Below, piece after piece: positions 27,967 to 35,704 of a stretch of DNA of 64,000 nt; position 1 is the stretch's first letter, and each line of letters opens with the position of its first letter. Made by a program: the position numbers and the translations under genes. The stretch spans positions 20,265 through 84,264 of the forward strand of contig NZ_JADYTJ010000010.1 in the NCBI RefSeq assembly GCF_021531075.1. Reading direction: 5' to 3'. This DNA is from Bacteroides caecigallinarum. GTDB lineage: Bacteria > Bacteroidota > Bacteroidia > Bacteroidales > Bacteroidaceae. A model generated the notes under the pieces. That model was not told the origin of the DNA. It worked only from the letters and a program-made list of their open reading frames with translations, and ran no database searches.

Positions 27967-28476
27967 ATGGGAACAAATAAAATAACAGTGTCCGACGCAG
28001 ATTTGCGCAGGGGAGCGGAGGAAGGTATGGATGCTTTTCTCAAAGTTTTTACAGATAAATATATAGAGGTTACAGGTGGTGAAATCAATGCCGAGACAAT
28101 GCCTTTGCTCAATGGTTACCAGCATTCGTTGTTGGGATATCATTTCTTTCGCGAAGAAGTGCTTGAAGGAGGGTTTGTACAACTGATACAGAACGGATAT
28201 GGTTCTTACATTTTCGAAAATCCTTTTGCAAAGGCTATGCGTATGTTCGGTGCCAAGGATTTTGCAAAACTTCTTTATGATGCAAAAGCTATTTATGATG
28301 CAAATAAGGCTGATTTGCAAAAAGAACGTACCGACGAAGAGTTTATGGCTATGTATGAGCAGTATGAGGCTTTCGATGATCTTGAGGAGCAGTTTATGGA
28401 TATGGAAGAAGTGATAACTGCTACAATAGCTGAGTATGTGGACGAACATATTGATGATTTTGCTTCTGTAGAATAA
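27967..28476 (+). CDS. DMP19-like (DUF4375) acidic protein
   Basis: A 169-residue cytoplasmic protein with the DUF4375/DMP19 core: NGYQHSLLGYHFFREEV, then GGFVQLIQNGYG and NPFAKAMRMFGA. The C-terminal third is very acidic (EQYEAFDDLEEQFMDMEE). In Neisseria, DMP19 mimics DNA and sequesters a repressor. Whether this homologue does so is unknown. The ATG is 6 bases after TATAGT. It stands alone, with a short gap before the next lipoprotein gene, which has its own -7 box. Confidence 0.82.
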   Translation: MGTNKITVSDADLRRGAEEGMDAFLKVFTDKYIEVTGGEINAETMPLLNGYQHSLLGYHFFREEVLEGGFVQLIQNGYGSYIFENPFAKAMRMFGAKDFAKLLYDAKAIYDANKADLQKERTDEEFMAMYEQYEAFDDLEEQFMDMEEVITATIAEYVDEHIDDFASVE

Positions 28477-28483
28477 TTTTTTG

Positions 28484-28491
28484 TAGCTTTG
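28484..28491 (+). promoter_or_regulatory. Promoter of the NigD-like lipoprotein gene
   Basis: -7 box TAGCTTTG at 28484-28491 with a TTTG at 28459-28462, 21 bases apart, as expected for the Bacteroidota -33/-7 pair. Confidence 0.65.
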
Positions 28492-28558
28492 TGCAGTTTT
28501 ATGTGCAAATCTGTATTTTATATGTATAGTTATTAATTTTAAAGTTAAAAAGATATTT

Positions 28559-29323
28559 ATGAAGAAGACAAAGTTTGCGGTTTTGTTTACCGCATTGATG
28601 GTTATATTGGGGTTGAGTTCTTGTTTGGGTGATCCTGATCCGTATTTCACAGGTACGGAAATAATGAAAGTAAAAGGATTTATGGGCCTCTATAGTTTTG
28701 AGAGTGCCGGAAAATATACAGTGGAACCAACAAATGCGGAGGCTATTACCAGTGAAATTAATACAGAGTTTGCTGTAGTAACATATAAATATGATACCAG
28801 AACTATAACCCAAGGTGCAAGTAGCATTCAGGGAGAAATTTTAAACCTTCTTCCTATTAACGATTTTGGGTTTACATCAGGAGAGATGGAGTCTAATGCA
28901 CCGATACATACAGTAGGGGCTACGGTAAACTTTTTTGACAAAACAAACGTATTCATAAATCTTACTTATTACTATAAGGATTCATCCAATGCAGCTGATT
29001 TGAAAACAGAATTGGATAAACATCGGTTCGTCATTTATAAAGCTACAGCAGAAGAAGACCCTGATGTAAAAGATAATACGATGGTTCTTTATCTGAATCA
29101 TATAGTAGCCGATCCTGAAATTAATGATGAAAGATTAAGCGCAGGTACTGAAACGCGTCATTTTGATTTGAATTACGTATTGGGAGGTTCTGAACCGGAA
29201 ACGATAATTATCAAATTTAAGTATTCTTCAAAATCTACTATGGATGATGCTAAAGAAAGTGAAATAAGGATTAATTACAAGTCTATAATTGATCAGTATT
29301 TTGGCAATAACACGAATATATAA
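28559..29323 (+). CDS. NigD-like lipoprotein
   Basis: A 254-residue secreted protein with a lipoprotein signal and lipobox LSSC followed by LGDPDPYF, a start very common in NigD-like lipoproteins of Bacteroidales. The remainder is beta-rich, ending in KSEIRINYKS-like sequence (here ESEIRINYKSIIDQYFG). NigD was named from a bacteriocin-associated immunity candidate, but most homologues have no assigned function. It stands alone between its own promoter and a perfect terminator. Family call from N-terminus and size, moderate confidence. Confidence 0.65.
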   Translation: MKKTKFAVLFTALMVILGLSSCLGDPDPYFTGTEIMKVKGFMGLYSFESAGKYTVEPTNAEAITSEINTEFAVVTYKYDTRTITQGASSIQGEILNLLPINDFGFTSGEMESNAPIHTVGATVNFFDKTNVFINLTYYYKDSSNAADLKTELDKHRFVIYKATAEEDPDVKDNTMVLYLNHIVADPEINDERLSAGTETRHFDLNYVLGGSEPETIIIKFKYSSKSTMDDAKESEIRINYKSIIDQYFGNNTNI

Positions 29324-29347
29324 AAATGTATAATTGTTAAAGTCGTG

Positions 29348-29393
29348 ACGGGTGGCAAACTTAAAGCTTAGAGTTTGCCACCCGTTGGTTTTT
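29348..29393 (+). terminator. Terminator of the NigD-like gene
   Basis: Perfect 14-bp stem, 29348-29361 with 29372-29385, then TGGTTTTT. Confidence 0.92.
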
Positions 29394-29470
29394 ATTGGTA
29401 TTATGCTTGTGTAACAGATTATAATAGTAAAAATCATATCTTTAAACAGAGCATTTTCGTTCTTTTTTTA

Positions 29471-29568
29471 TAAATTTGCAGTTCGAATCGTCGTTAAGTG
29501 ACGATAATCTCAGATTAAGGTATTAGTCTAAGAAAATCAATAGATTAGAAATTTAAAACTTAGGAAAA
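29471..29568 (+). promoter_or_regulatory. Promoter and about 85-nt leader of yip1-smpB-metH
   Basis: TAAATTTG at 29471-29478 is a good -7 box. The leader contains a small hairpin ATCGTC/GACGAT at 29488-29506 before the TTG start at 29569. No known riboswitch is recognised. Confidence 0.5.
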
Positions 29569-30138
29569 TTGAATTACAAGGATTTGTTGTCAAGGACATT
29601 GTTCATACTATCATCGCCGTCGAAAGCATGGGAGCAGATTTCTGCAGAAGGCGATACAAAATCTGTTCTCCCGAATTTTGTTTATCCTTTTATAGGTTTA
29701 TGTGGCGTGAGTGAGTTTATAGGAACTTTTTTCGGAAAAGAATTTATTCCGGATGTTTTTCAGGTAGCATTGACACACTGTTGCGCCGTTGCCGTTGCTT
29801 TGTTTGGAGGTTTCTTCCTGTCTTCTTATCTGATAGACAAAATGTTGCAGAAATGGTTTGGAACAACTTTGTCAAAGGATATGGTGTCGGTATTTGTGGC
29901 ATATTCCATGACAGTGAAATTTGTGTTAGACATACTTAGTAGTCTGTTGTCATTGAAACTTTTGCTTGTTATACTTCAGATATATACACTGTTTGTGGCT
30001 TTTGAAGGAACAAGACGGTTTCTTAAAATAAGTGAGGATAAGGTCACATTATTTACTTTAGTTGCTACGGTGGTAATTCTGCTGTGTCCGTCGCTTATTG
30101 AATTTGTGTTTAATAAATTGTCTGTCACTCTTCGCTGA
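29569..30138 (+). CDS. YIP1-family membrane protein, TTG start
   Basis: A 189-residue membrane protein of the Yip1 type with about five helices (the N-terminal LSRTLFILSSPSKAWEQIS motif precedes the first helix). The start is a TTG preceded by AGGAAAA at a good distance. The residues read from this TTG, (M)NYKDLL, match the way such proteins usually begin, and no ATG is available near. Function unknown. It lies 36 bases before smpB. Confidence 0.8.
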   Translation: MNYKDLLSRTLFILSSPSKAWEQISAEGDTKSVLPNFVYPFIGLCGVSEFIGTFFGKEFIPDVFQVALTHCCAVAVALFGGFFLSSYLIDKMLQKWFGTTLSKDMVSVFVAYSMTVKFVLDILSSLLSLKLLLVILQIYTLFVAFEGTRRFLKISEDKVTLFTLVATVVILLCPSLIEFVFNKLSVTLR

Positions 30139-30174
30139 TGAAGTGGGGACACTGATTAAAAGGAAGGACTGAAT

Positions 30175-30636
30175 ATGAAGAATCAGACTAATAACAATAT
30201 AAATATAAAGAACAAGCGTGCATCGTTCGATTATGAATTTATAGATACGTATACCGCCGGAATAGTGCTTACCGGGACGGAGATAAAGTCTATCAGGCAA
30301 GGAAAGGCAAGCCTTGTGGATACTTTCTGTTTCTTTTCCAAGGGTGAACTATGGGTAAAGAATATGCATATAGCCGAGTATTTCTATGGTTCGTATAATA
30401 ATCATCTGGCACGTCGCGACCGCAAACTGTTGCTCAACAAGAAGGAACTTCGTAAGTTACAGCGTGGAATACAGGAAACGGGATTTACCATAGTCCCTAC
30501 ACGAATGTTTATCAACGAACGCGGACTTGCCAAAGTGGTAATAGCACTTGCCAAGGGTAAGAAACAGTATGACAAGCGCGAAACGCTTAAAGAGAAAGAT
30601 GACAAGAGAATGATGGACCGTATGTTTAAGAGATAA
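30175..30636 (+). CDS. smpB: SsrA-binding protein SmpB
   Basis: A 153-residue tmRNA-binding protein. Landmarks are [29 protein letters not shown], the loop [14 protein letters not shown] and the C-terminal basic region [20 protein letters not shown]. With tmRNA it rescues stalled ribosomes. It ends 10 bases before metH, so these are co-transcribed. Confidence 0.97.
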   Translation: MKNQTNNNINIKNKRASFDYEFIDTYTAGIVLTGTEIKSIRQGKASLVDTFCFFSKGELWVKNMHIAEYFYGSYNNHLARRDRKLLLNKKELRKLQRGIQETGFTIVPTRMFINERGLAKVVIALAKGKKQYDKRETLKEKDDKRMMDRMFKR

Positions 30637-30646
30637 ACATTGCAAA

Positions 30647-33406
30647 ATGCTTACAAAAACAATACAACAACTATTGGACGAGCGTATTCTGGTTCTGGAT
30701 GGAGCTATGGGTACGATGATACAAAAGTATGGACTGACTGAGGAAGATTTCCGCGGAGAACGTTTCAAGGACTTGTCCGGACAGCAGAAGGGTAATAACG
30801 ATTTGCTTTGTCTTACACGGCCTGACGTGATAGAGGAAATACATCGTAAATATCTTCAGGCAGGAGCTGATATAATAGAAACAAACAGTTTTAATGCCAC
30901 TCCGGTGTCGATGGCAGACTATCATGCAGAGCATCTCTGTCGTGAGATAAATCTTGAGGCTGCACGTCTGGCAAGAAAGGTAGCCGATGAATTTACGGCA
31001 CAAAATCCTGAAAAACCCAGATTTGTGGTAGGATCTGTAGGACCTACGAACAAGACTTGCTCTATGAGTCCGGATGTGAACAATCCAGCTTATCGTGCGC
31101 TGACATTCGATGAACTGTGTTCTGCATACTGCATACAGATGGAGGCATTGCTTGAGGGTGGGGTTGACGCTATACTTATAGAAACAATATTTGATACACT
31201 GAATGCGAAAGCTGCAATCATGGCAGCAGAGAAATCCATGCATACTATCGGCAGAAAAGTGCCTTTGATGCTTTCTGTTACTGTATCTGATATTGCGGGC
31301 AGAACTCTTTCCGGACAGACTCTTGATGCTTTCCTGGCATCGGTACAACATGCAGATATTCTTTCTGTAGGACTTAATTGCTCGTTCGGAGCAAAACAGC
31401 TTAAGCCATTTCTGGAATCTCTGGCGGCTCGTGCACCGTATTATATAAGTGCTTATCCTAATGCCGGATTGCCGAACAGTCTGGGACAGTATGACCAGAC
31501 TCCGGAGCAGATGGCAGAAGAGGTAAAAGAATATATCGATGAGGGATTGGTAAACATTATCGGTGGATGTTGTGGTACTACTGAGGAATATATAGCCAAA
31601 TATCAGGAGCTGATAAAGGATGCCGTGCCTCATAAACCGGCAGCCAGTCCGGAATGTATGTGGCTCTCCGGTCTTGAACTTATGGAACTTACACCTGAAG
31701 TGCGATTTGTGAATGTGGGCGAAAGATGTAATGTTGCAGGCTCAAGAAAGTTTCTCCGATTGATTAACGAAAAGAAATACGATGAGGCTCTTTCCATTGC
31801 ACGTAAGCAGGTGGAAGACGGGGCTTTGGTGATAGATGTCAATATGGATGACGGTCTGCTGGATGCGGCATCAGAGATGACTACATTCCTTAATCTTCTG
31901 GCTTCCGAACCGGAGATAGCACGTGTGCCTGTGATGATTGACTCTTCGAAATGGGATGTTATTCTTGCCGGTCTGAAATGTGTACAGGGTAAGTGTGTAG
32001 TTAACTCCATTTCTCTGAAGGAAGGAGAAGAGGTGTTTATAGAGCATGCACGCACAGTCAAGGCTTTCGGTGCAGCAGTCATAGTTATGGCATTCGACGA
32101 GCAGGGACAGGCTGATACATACGAGCGGAAAATCTCAGTGTGCGAACGTGCATACCGTATTCTTACAGAGGTGGTAGGTTTCAATCCGCACGACATTATA
32201 TTCGACCCTAATGTACTTGCAGTGGCAACGGGTATAGAGGAACATAACAATTATGCTGTAGACTTTATACGTGCTACAGGGTGGATAAAGAAAAATCTTC
32301 CGGGAGCACATATCAGTGGAGGAGTGAGCAATCTTTCTTTCTCTTTCCGCGGTAATAATTATATCCGCGAGGCTATGCATGCCGTATTCCTTTATCATGC
32401 CATCCAGCAGGGAATGGATATGGGTATAGTAAATCCGGGAGCATCAGTTTTGTATACAGATATTCCGGAAGATGTACTTGAAAGGATTGAGGATGTAGTT
32501 TTAAACCGTCGTCCTGATGCTGCAGAAAGACTGATAGAGACAGCCGAACGTCTGAAAGCCGAAAAAGAGGGACAGACTGAGGAACAGGCTTCTTCGTCTA
32601 AGATAGCTTGGAGGGAAGGAGCTACGGTAGAGGAAAGATTGAAATACGCACTGGTGAAAGGTGTTGGTGATTTTCTTGAAGATGACCTGAATGAGGCTCT
32701 TGGAAAATATCCTAACGCTGTGAGCATTATAGAAGGTCCGTTGATGGACGGAATGAATCACGTAGGTGAATTGTTCGGATCAGGCAAGATGTTCCTTCCG
32801 CAGGTAGTGAAGACAGCCCGTACGATGAAAAAGGCTGTGGCTGTTCTCCAGCCGTATATTGAGGCCGAAAAGAAGGATGGTGCGGCAAGTGCGGGAAAAG
32901 TCCTTTTGGCTACAGTGAAAGGTGATGTACACGACATCGGAAAAAACATTGTAGGTGTGGTAATGGCATGTAATAATTTTGAGATTATAGACCTTGGTGT
33001 CATGGTACTGGCCGATAAGATTATAGAAACCGCTGTTCGTGAGAAGGTTGATATCGTAGGATTAAGCGGACTGATTACTCCTTCGCTTGACGAAATGGTA
33101 CATACTGTTTCGGAAATGGAGCGTGCCGGACTTGATATACCTGTCATAGTGGGAGGTGCTACTACATCCAAGCTTCATACTGCATTGAAGATTGTTCCTG
33201 CATATCATGCTCCTGTAGTTCATCTTAAGGACGCTTCGCAGAATGCACCTGTGGCAGCCAAACTACTTAATCCGGAGCAAAAAGAAGTATTTGTGAAAGA
33301 ACTTTACGATGAATATAAGGCTCTTACAGATGCCCATCAGGAAAAGAAAATCAATGTGGTTTCGCTTGATGAGGCTCGTGAAAACAGACTTAAACTTTGG
33401 GATTGA
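30647..33406 (+). CDS. metH: Cobalamin-dependent methionine synthase, without activation domain
   Basis: A 919-residue enzyme that transfers the methyl group of methyltetrahydrofolate to homocysteine through methylcobalamin. It has an N-terminal homocysteine domain with zinc ligands in GLNCSFG and GGCCGTT, a pterin-binding domain from about 355 ([13 protein letters not shown], then VMIDSSKW), and a B12 cap plus B12-binding domain with [11 protein letters not shown] carrying the axial His. The protein stops right after the B12 domain, whereas the E. coli enzyme (about 1227 residues) continues into an AdoMet-binding reactivation domain. Reactivation must therefore use a separate protein or not occur. 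Confidence 0.96.
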   Translation: MLTKTIQQLLDERILVLDGAMGTMIQKYGLTEEDFRGERFKDLSGQQKGNNDLLCLTRPDVIEEIHRKYLQAGADIIETNSFNATPVSMADYHAEHLCREINLEAARLARKVADEFTAQNPEKPRFVVGSVGPTNKTCSMSPDVNNPAYRALTFDELCSAYCIQMEALLEGGVDAILIETIFDTLNAKAAIMAAEKSMHTIGRKVPLMLSVTVSDIAGRTLSGQTLDAFLASVQHADILSVGLNCSFGAKQLKPFLESLAARAPYYISAYPNAGLPNSLGQYDQTPEQMAEEVKEYIDEGLVNIIGGCCGTTEEYIAKYQELIKDAVPHKPAASPECMWLSGLELMELTPEVRFVNVGERCNVAGSRKFLRLINEKKYDEALSIARKQVEDGALVIDVNMDDGLLDAASEMTTFLNLLASEPEIARVPVMIDSSKWDVILAGLKCVQGKCVVNSISLKEGEEVFIEHARTVKAFGAAVIVMAFDEQGQADTYERKISVCERAYRILTEVVGFNPHDIIFDPNVLAVATGIEEHNNYAVDFIRATGWIKKNLPGAHISGGVSNLSFSFRGNNYIREAMHAVFLYHAIQQGMDMGIVNPGASVLYTDIPEDVLERIEDVVLNRRPDAAERLIETAERLKAEKEGQTEEQASSSKIAWREGATVEERLKYALVKGVGDFLEDDLNEALGKYPNAVSIIEGPLMDGMNHVGELFGSGKMFLPQVVKTARTMKKAVAVLQPYIEAEKKDGAASAGKVLLATVKGDVHDIGKNIVGVVMACNNFEIIDLGVMVLADKIIETAVREKVDIVGLSGLITPSLDEMVHTVSEMERAGLDIPVIVGGATTSKLHTALKIVPAYHAPVVHLKDASQNAPVAAKLLNPEQKEVFVKELYDEYKALTDAHQEKKINVVSLDEARENRLKLWD

Positions 33407-33412
33407 TAATGT

Positions 33413-33455
33413 ATAACAATAAAGGCGGTTCATTGTGGACCGCCTTTATTGTTAT
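33413..33455. terminator. Bidirectional terminator between metH and the MurU-like gene
   Basis: Perfect 17-bp stem ATAACAATAAAGGCGGT/ACCGCCTTTATTGTTAT with a 9-base loop. The A- and T-rich flanks allow termination both ways. The stop codon of the minus-strand gene (33452-33454) lies inside the stem. Confidence 0.9.
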
Positions 33456-34189
33456 AATGTACTTATAAACTCATTTGCCTTCTCCAGAGTTTCCGGCTTT
33501 CCTATATCTATCAGCTTTATTTCCGGCTTGATACATGCTCCGAAATGTGCTTCATGACATGTCCCAAGATAGAAATCCATTATAGGAAATTTACCTTTAA
33601 AGTTTTCTCCCATATATTTCATTATTAATGGCGAAACCACATGTATTCCGCTGAAAGCATATTCAGAATATTCCGAAGAGTTATAAATGAAACCTTTTGG
33701 TTTTGTCTCACCACTGTTCTTGTTTATCCATCCGCAGAGTCTGTCTTTCTTATTGAATATAAGATAGCGTGATGTTTTTCTTTCGCTTACCATAAGAGTG
33801 GCATCATTACCGGAACGGAGGTGGAAATCATATAATGCGTTTAAGTCTACATCCGACAGGATATCTACATTATGTATCAGCACAGGCTCGTCAGTAGGGA
33901 ATAGTTCGAGGGCACGTCTTATTCCTCCGCCTGTGTCAAGAAGCATTTCCCTTTCATCGCTTATATGGATATTCACTCCGAAGTTATTGTTGGCGTGAAG
34001 GAAGTCTATAATCTGTTCCCCGAAATGATGGATGTTAATGATGATGTCATCGAATCCGGATGATTTCAGTTTCATGATGACATGTTCAAGCATTGGTTTG
34101 CCTGCTACAGGTACCAGGGCCTTGGGCATTGTGTCTGTCAGAGGTTTGAGTCTTGTACCCAAACCAGCTGCAAAAATCATCGCTCTCAT
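33452..34189 (-). CDS. MurU-like sugar-1-phosphate nucleotidyltransferase
   Basis: A 245-residue nucleotidyltransferase. The N-terminal FAAGLGTRLKPLTDTMPKAL gives the nucleotide-binding signature and Lys, LLDTGGG follows at about 87-93 and HNVDILSD holds the metal-binding Asp. Length and paired kinase gene fit MurU, which makes UDP-MurNAc from MurNAc-1-phosphate; other NDP-sugars such as GDP-mannose remain possible. It overlaps the RapZ-domain gene by 4 bases (ATGA), implying coupled translation. Confidence 0.85.
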   Translation of the reverse strand: MRAMIFAAGLGTRLKPLTDTMPKALVPVAGKPMLEHVIMKLKSSGFDDIIINIHHFGEQIIDFLHANNNFGVNIHISDEREMLLDTGGGIRRALELFPTDEPVLIHNVDILSDVDLNALYDFHLRSGNDATLMVSERKTSRYLIFNKKDRLCGWINKNSGETKPKGFIYNSSEYSEYAFSGIHVVSPLIMKYMGENFKGKFPIMDFYLGTCHEAHFGACIKPEIKLIDIGKPETLEKANEFISTL

Positions 34190-34623
34190 ACTTCTGTATT
34201 ATTGGCTTCGAAGATTTGCTCTATATTCTGTTCACGGTGAAGGAGTTCTACTCTTACTCCGAATTTGTTGTGAATATGTTCTGCCGTATGTTGTGCTGAA
34301 TAGACAGAACGATGCTGTCCACCTGTACAACCAAAACATATCATCAGGCTGGTAAATCCTCTTTCAATATATCGTTTCACGTGTGCATCTGCAAGTGCAT
34401 ATACGTGACTAAGGAATTCTGTTATCTCGCCATCGTTTTCAAGAAAGTCTATAACCGGTTTGTCAAGTCCGGTCAAAGGCTTGTATTCGTCATATCTTCC
34501 CGGATTGTGTACATATCGGCAGTCGAAAACATATCCTCCTCCGTTGCCGGAAGTGTCTTCCGGAATACCTTTACGATAGGAGAAACTCATCACTTTTACT
34601 GTAAGTTGTTTGTCTGTATTCAT
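34186..34623 (-). CDS. Stand-alone RapZ C-terminal domain protein
   Basis: A 145-residue protein equal to the C-terminal half of RapZ. It contains VFDCRYVHNPGRYDEYKPLTG and FGCTGGQHRSVY, the ligand- and RNA-contacting signature. The N-terminal P-loop ATPase half of RapZ is absent. In E. coli the C-terminal domain senses glucosamine-6-phosphate and binds the small RNA GlmZ. Here it sits between AmgK-like and MurU-like genes, overlapping each by 4 bases, which places it in amino-sugar or peptidoglycan metabolism. Confidence 0.88.
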   Translation of the reverse strand: MNTDKQLTVKVMSFSYRKGIPEDTSGNGGGYVFDCRYVHNPGRYDEYKPLTGLDKPVIDFLENDGEITEFLSHVYALADAHVKRYIERGFTSLMICFGCTGGQHRSVYSAQHTAEHIHNKFGVRVELLHREQNIEQIFEANNTEV

Positions 34624-35639
34624 CGTTTTAATGTTGTTATGTCATTTATATCCATTTGAGATAACTGCATGAGCAGTTTGCTAAGGTATGGATATTCGTT
34701 TAAATGGTCTTTAAACAGTGTTTGAATGTTGTTTAGAGCATATGGAATGCTCTCAATGAAATGGGTTTTACGTTCAAACAGTCCGCGGAAACCGTATGCA
34801 CCGAGTACCTGCATAGTACGGAAAACAACGAAGTGATGTAATGTCTTTCTAAACTCTGCAGGATTGATTTTTGTGAACTTGCTTGCCTCGCTTATATACG
34901 TCTCAATCATTTCTTCCCTTAAATCATTGTTGAAGTTGGCTTTAGCCTGCCACAGGAATGAGGCTACATCATAATAGATAGGGCCTTTGCGTCCTCCTTG
35001 AAAATCGATGAAGTATGGCGCTTCGTCCTTGATTATTATATTTCGGCTCTGGAAGTCGCGGTACATGAAAGTATCGGATGATGCTTTGAGCAGAATTTCT
35101 GTCATTTCCTCAAAATCGTCTTCCAAGGTACTCTCGTTGAAACTGATGCCTGTGGCCTTAAGGAAACAATACTTGAAGTAGTTCAAATCCCACATAATCG
35201 TGCGGCGGTTGAAATCCGATAACGGATAGCAAATACCAAAGTCCATACCCTCGGCTCCTTTGAACTGGATTGACGGTAGTAGGGATATGCTTTTGCGTAT
35301 GAGTCCTTTTTCATTCTCGCTGAATTCTCCTGTTGTTCTGCCGTTTGATATGGCATTGAAAAGGAGAGTATCGCCTAGGTCTTCCTGAATATAGCAGCTT
35401 TCATCGTCGGAAACTGCAAGAACCTCAGGTACCGGTATTCCTTTACTACGGAAATGACGAGCCATATATATGAAGGCACGGTTTTCTGCAATTGATTCTC
35501 CTCGTACGGCTATCAGACTACGGATTCCGGTCATACGAAAATACTGACGGTTGGAACCGGAACCGGTCAGCAGCTCGATATTATCGTGCTGCTGACCGGT
35601 AACTTGTTTGTATAATGTACTTATAATTTCTGTATTCAT
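34620..35639 (-). CDS. AmgK-like phosphotransferase (APH fold)
   Basis: A 339-residue kinase of the aminoglycoside phosphotransferase/choline kinase fold. The catalytic loop is FMYRDFQSRNII (Asp and Asn present, the usual His replaced by Tyr) and the metal-binding motif is YFIDFQGGRKGP. Together with the MurU-like gene it matches AmgK, which phosphorylates the anomeric position of MurNAc/GlcNAc. The start at 35639 is preferred over 35666 because a TACTTTTG box (minus strand, 35664-35671) overlaps the longer start. Confidence 0.83.
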   Translation of the reverse strand: MNTEIISTLYKQVTGQQHDNIELLTGSGSNRQYFRMTGIRSLIAVRGESIAENRAFIYMARHFRSKGIPVPEVLAVSDDESCYIQEDLGDTLLFNAISNGRTTGEFSENEKGLIRKSISLLPSIQFKGAEGMDFGICYPLSDFNRRTIMWDLNYFKYCFLKATGISFNESTLEDDFEEMTEILLKASSDTFMYRDFQSRNIIIKDEAPYFIDFQGGRKGPIYYDVASFLWQAKANFNNDLREEMIETYISEASKFTKINPAEFRKTLHHFVVFRTMQVLGAYGFRGLFERKTHFIESIPYALNNIQTLFKDHLNEYPYLSKLLMQLSQMDINDITTLKR

Positions 35640-35663
35640 GTCTGGAGTTGTATTCTTTGATTT

Positions 35664-35671
35664 CAAAAGTA
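35664..35671 (-). promoter_or_regulatory. -7 box of the AmgK-RapZC-MurU operon
   Basis: CAAAAGTA on the plus strand, TACTTTTG on the minus strand, 25 bases before the ATG at 35639. Confidence 0.6.
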
Positions 35672-35704
35672 CAACTCTTTTTCGTTGAATGCAAGAAATA
35701 TTCT

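Noticed and set aside
29479..30646. Cobalamin or SAM riboswitch controlling metH
   Set aside because: metH starts 10 bases after smpB, and the operon leader (29479-29568) is too short and lacks the conserved B12-box or SAM elements.
30671..31633. 320-codon minus-strand open frame inside metH
   Set aside because: It lies opposite a clear methionine synthase with intact catalytic motifs and its composition (rich in Cys, Ser, His, Tyr) is that of a shadow frame.
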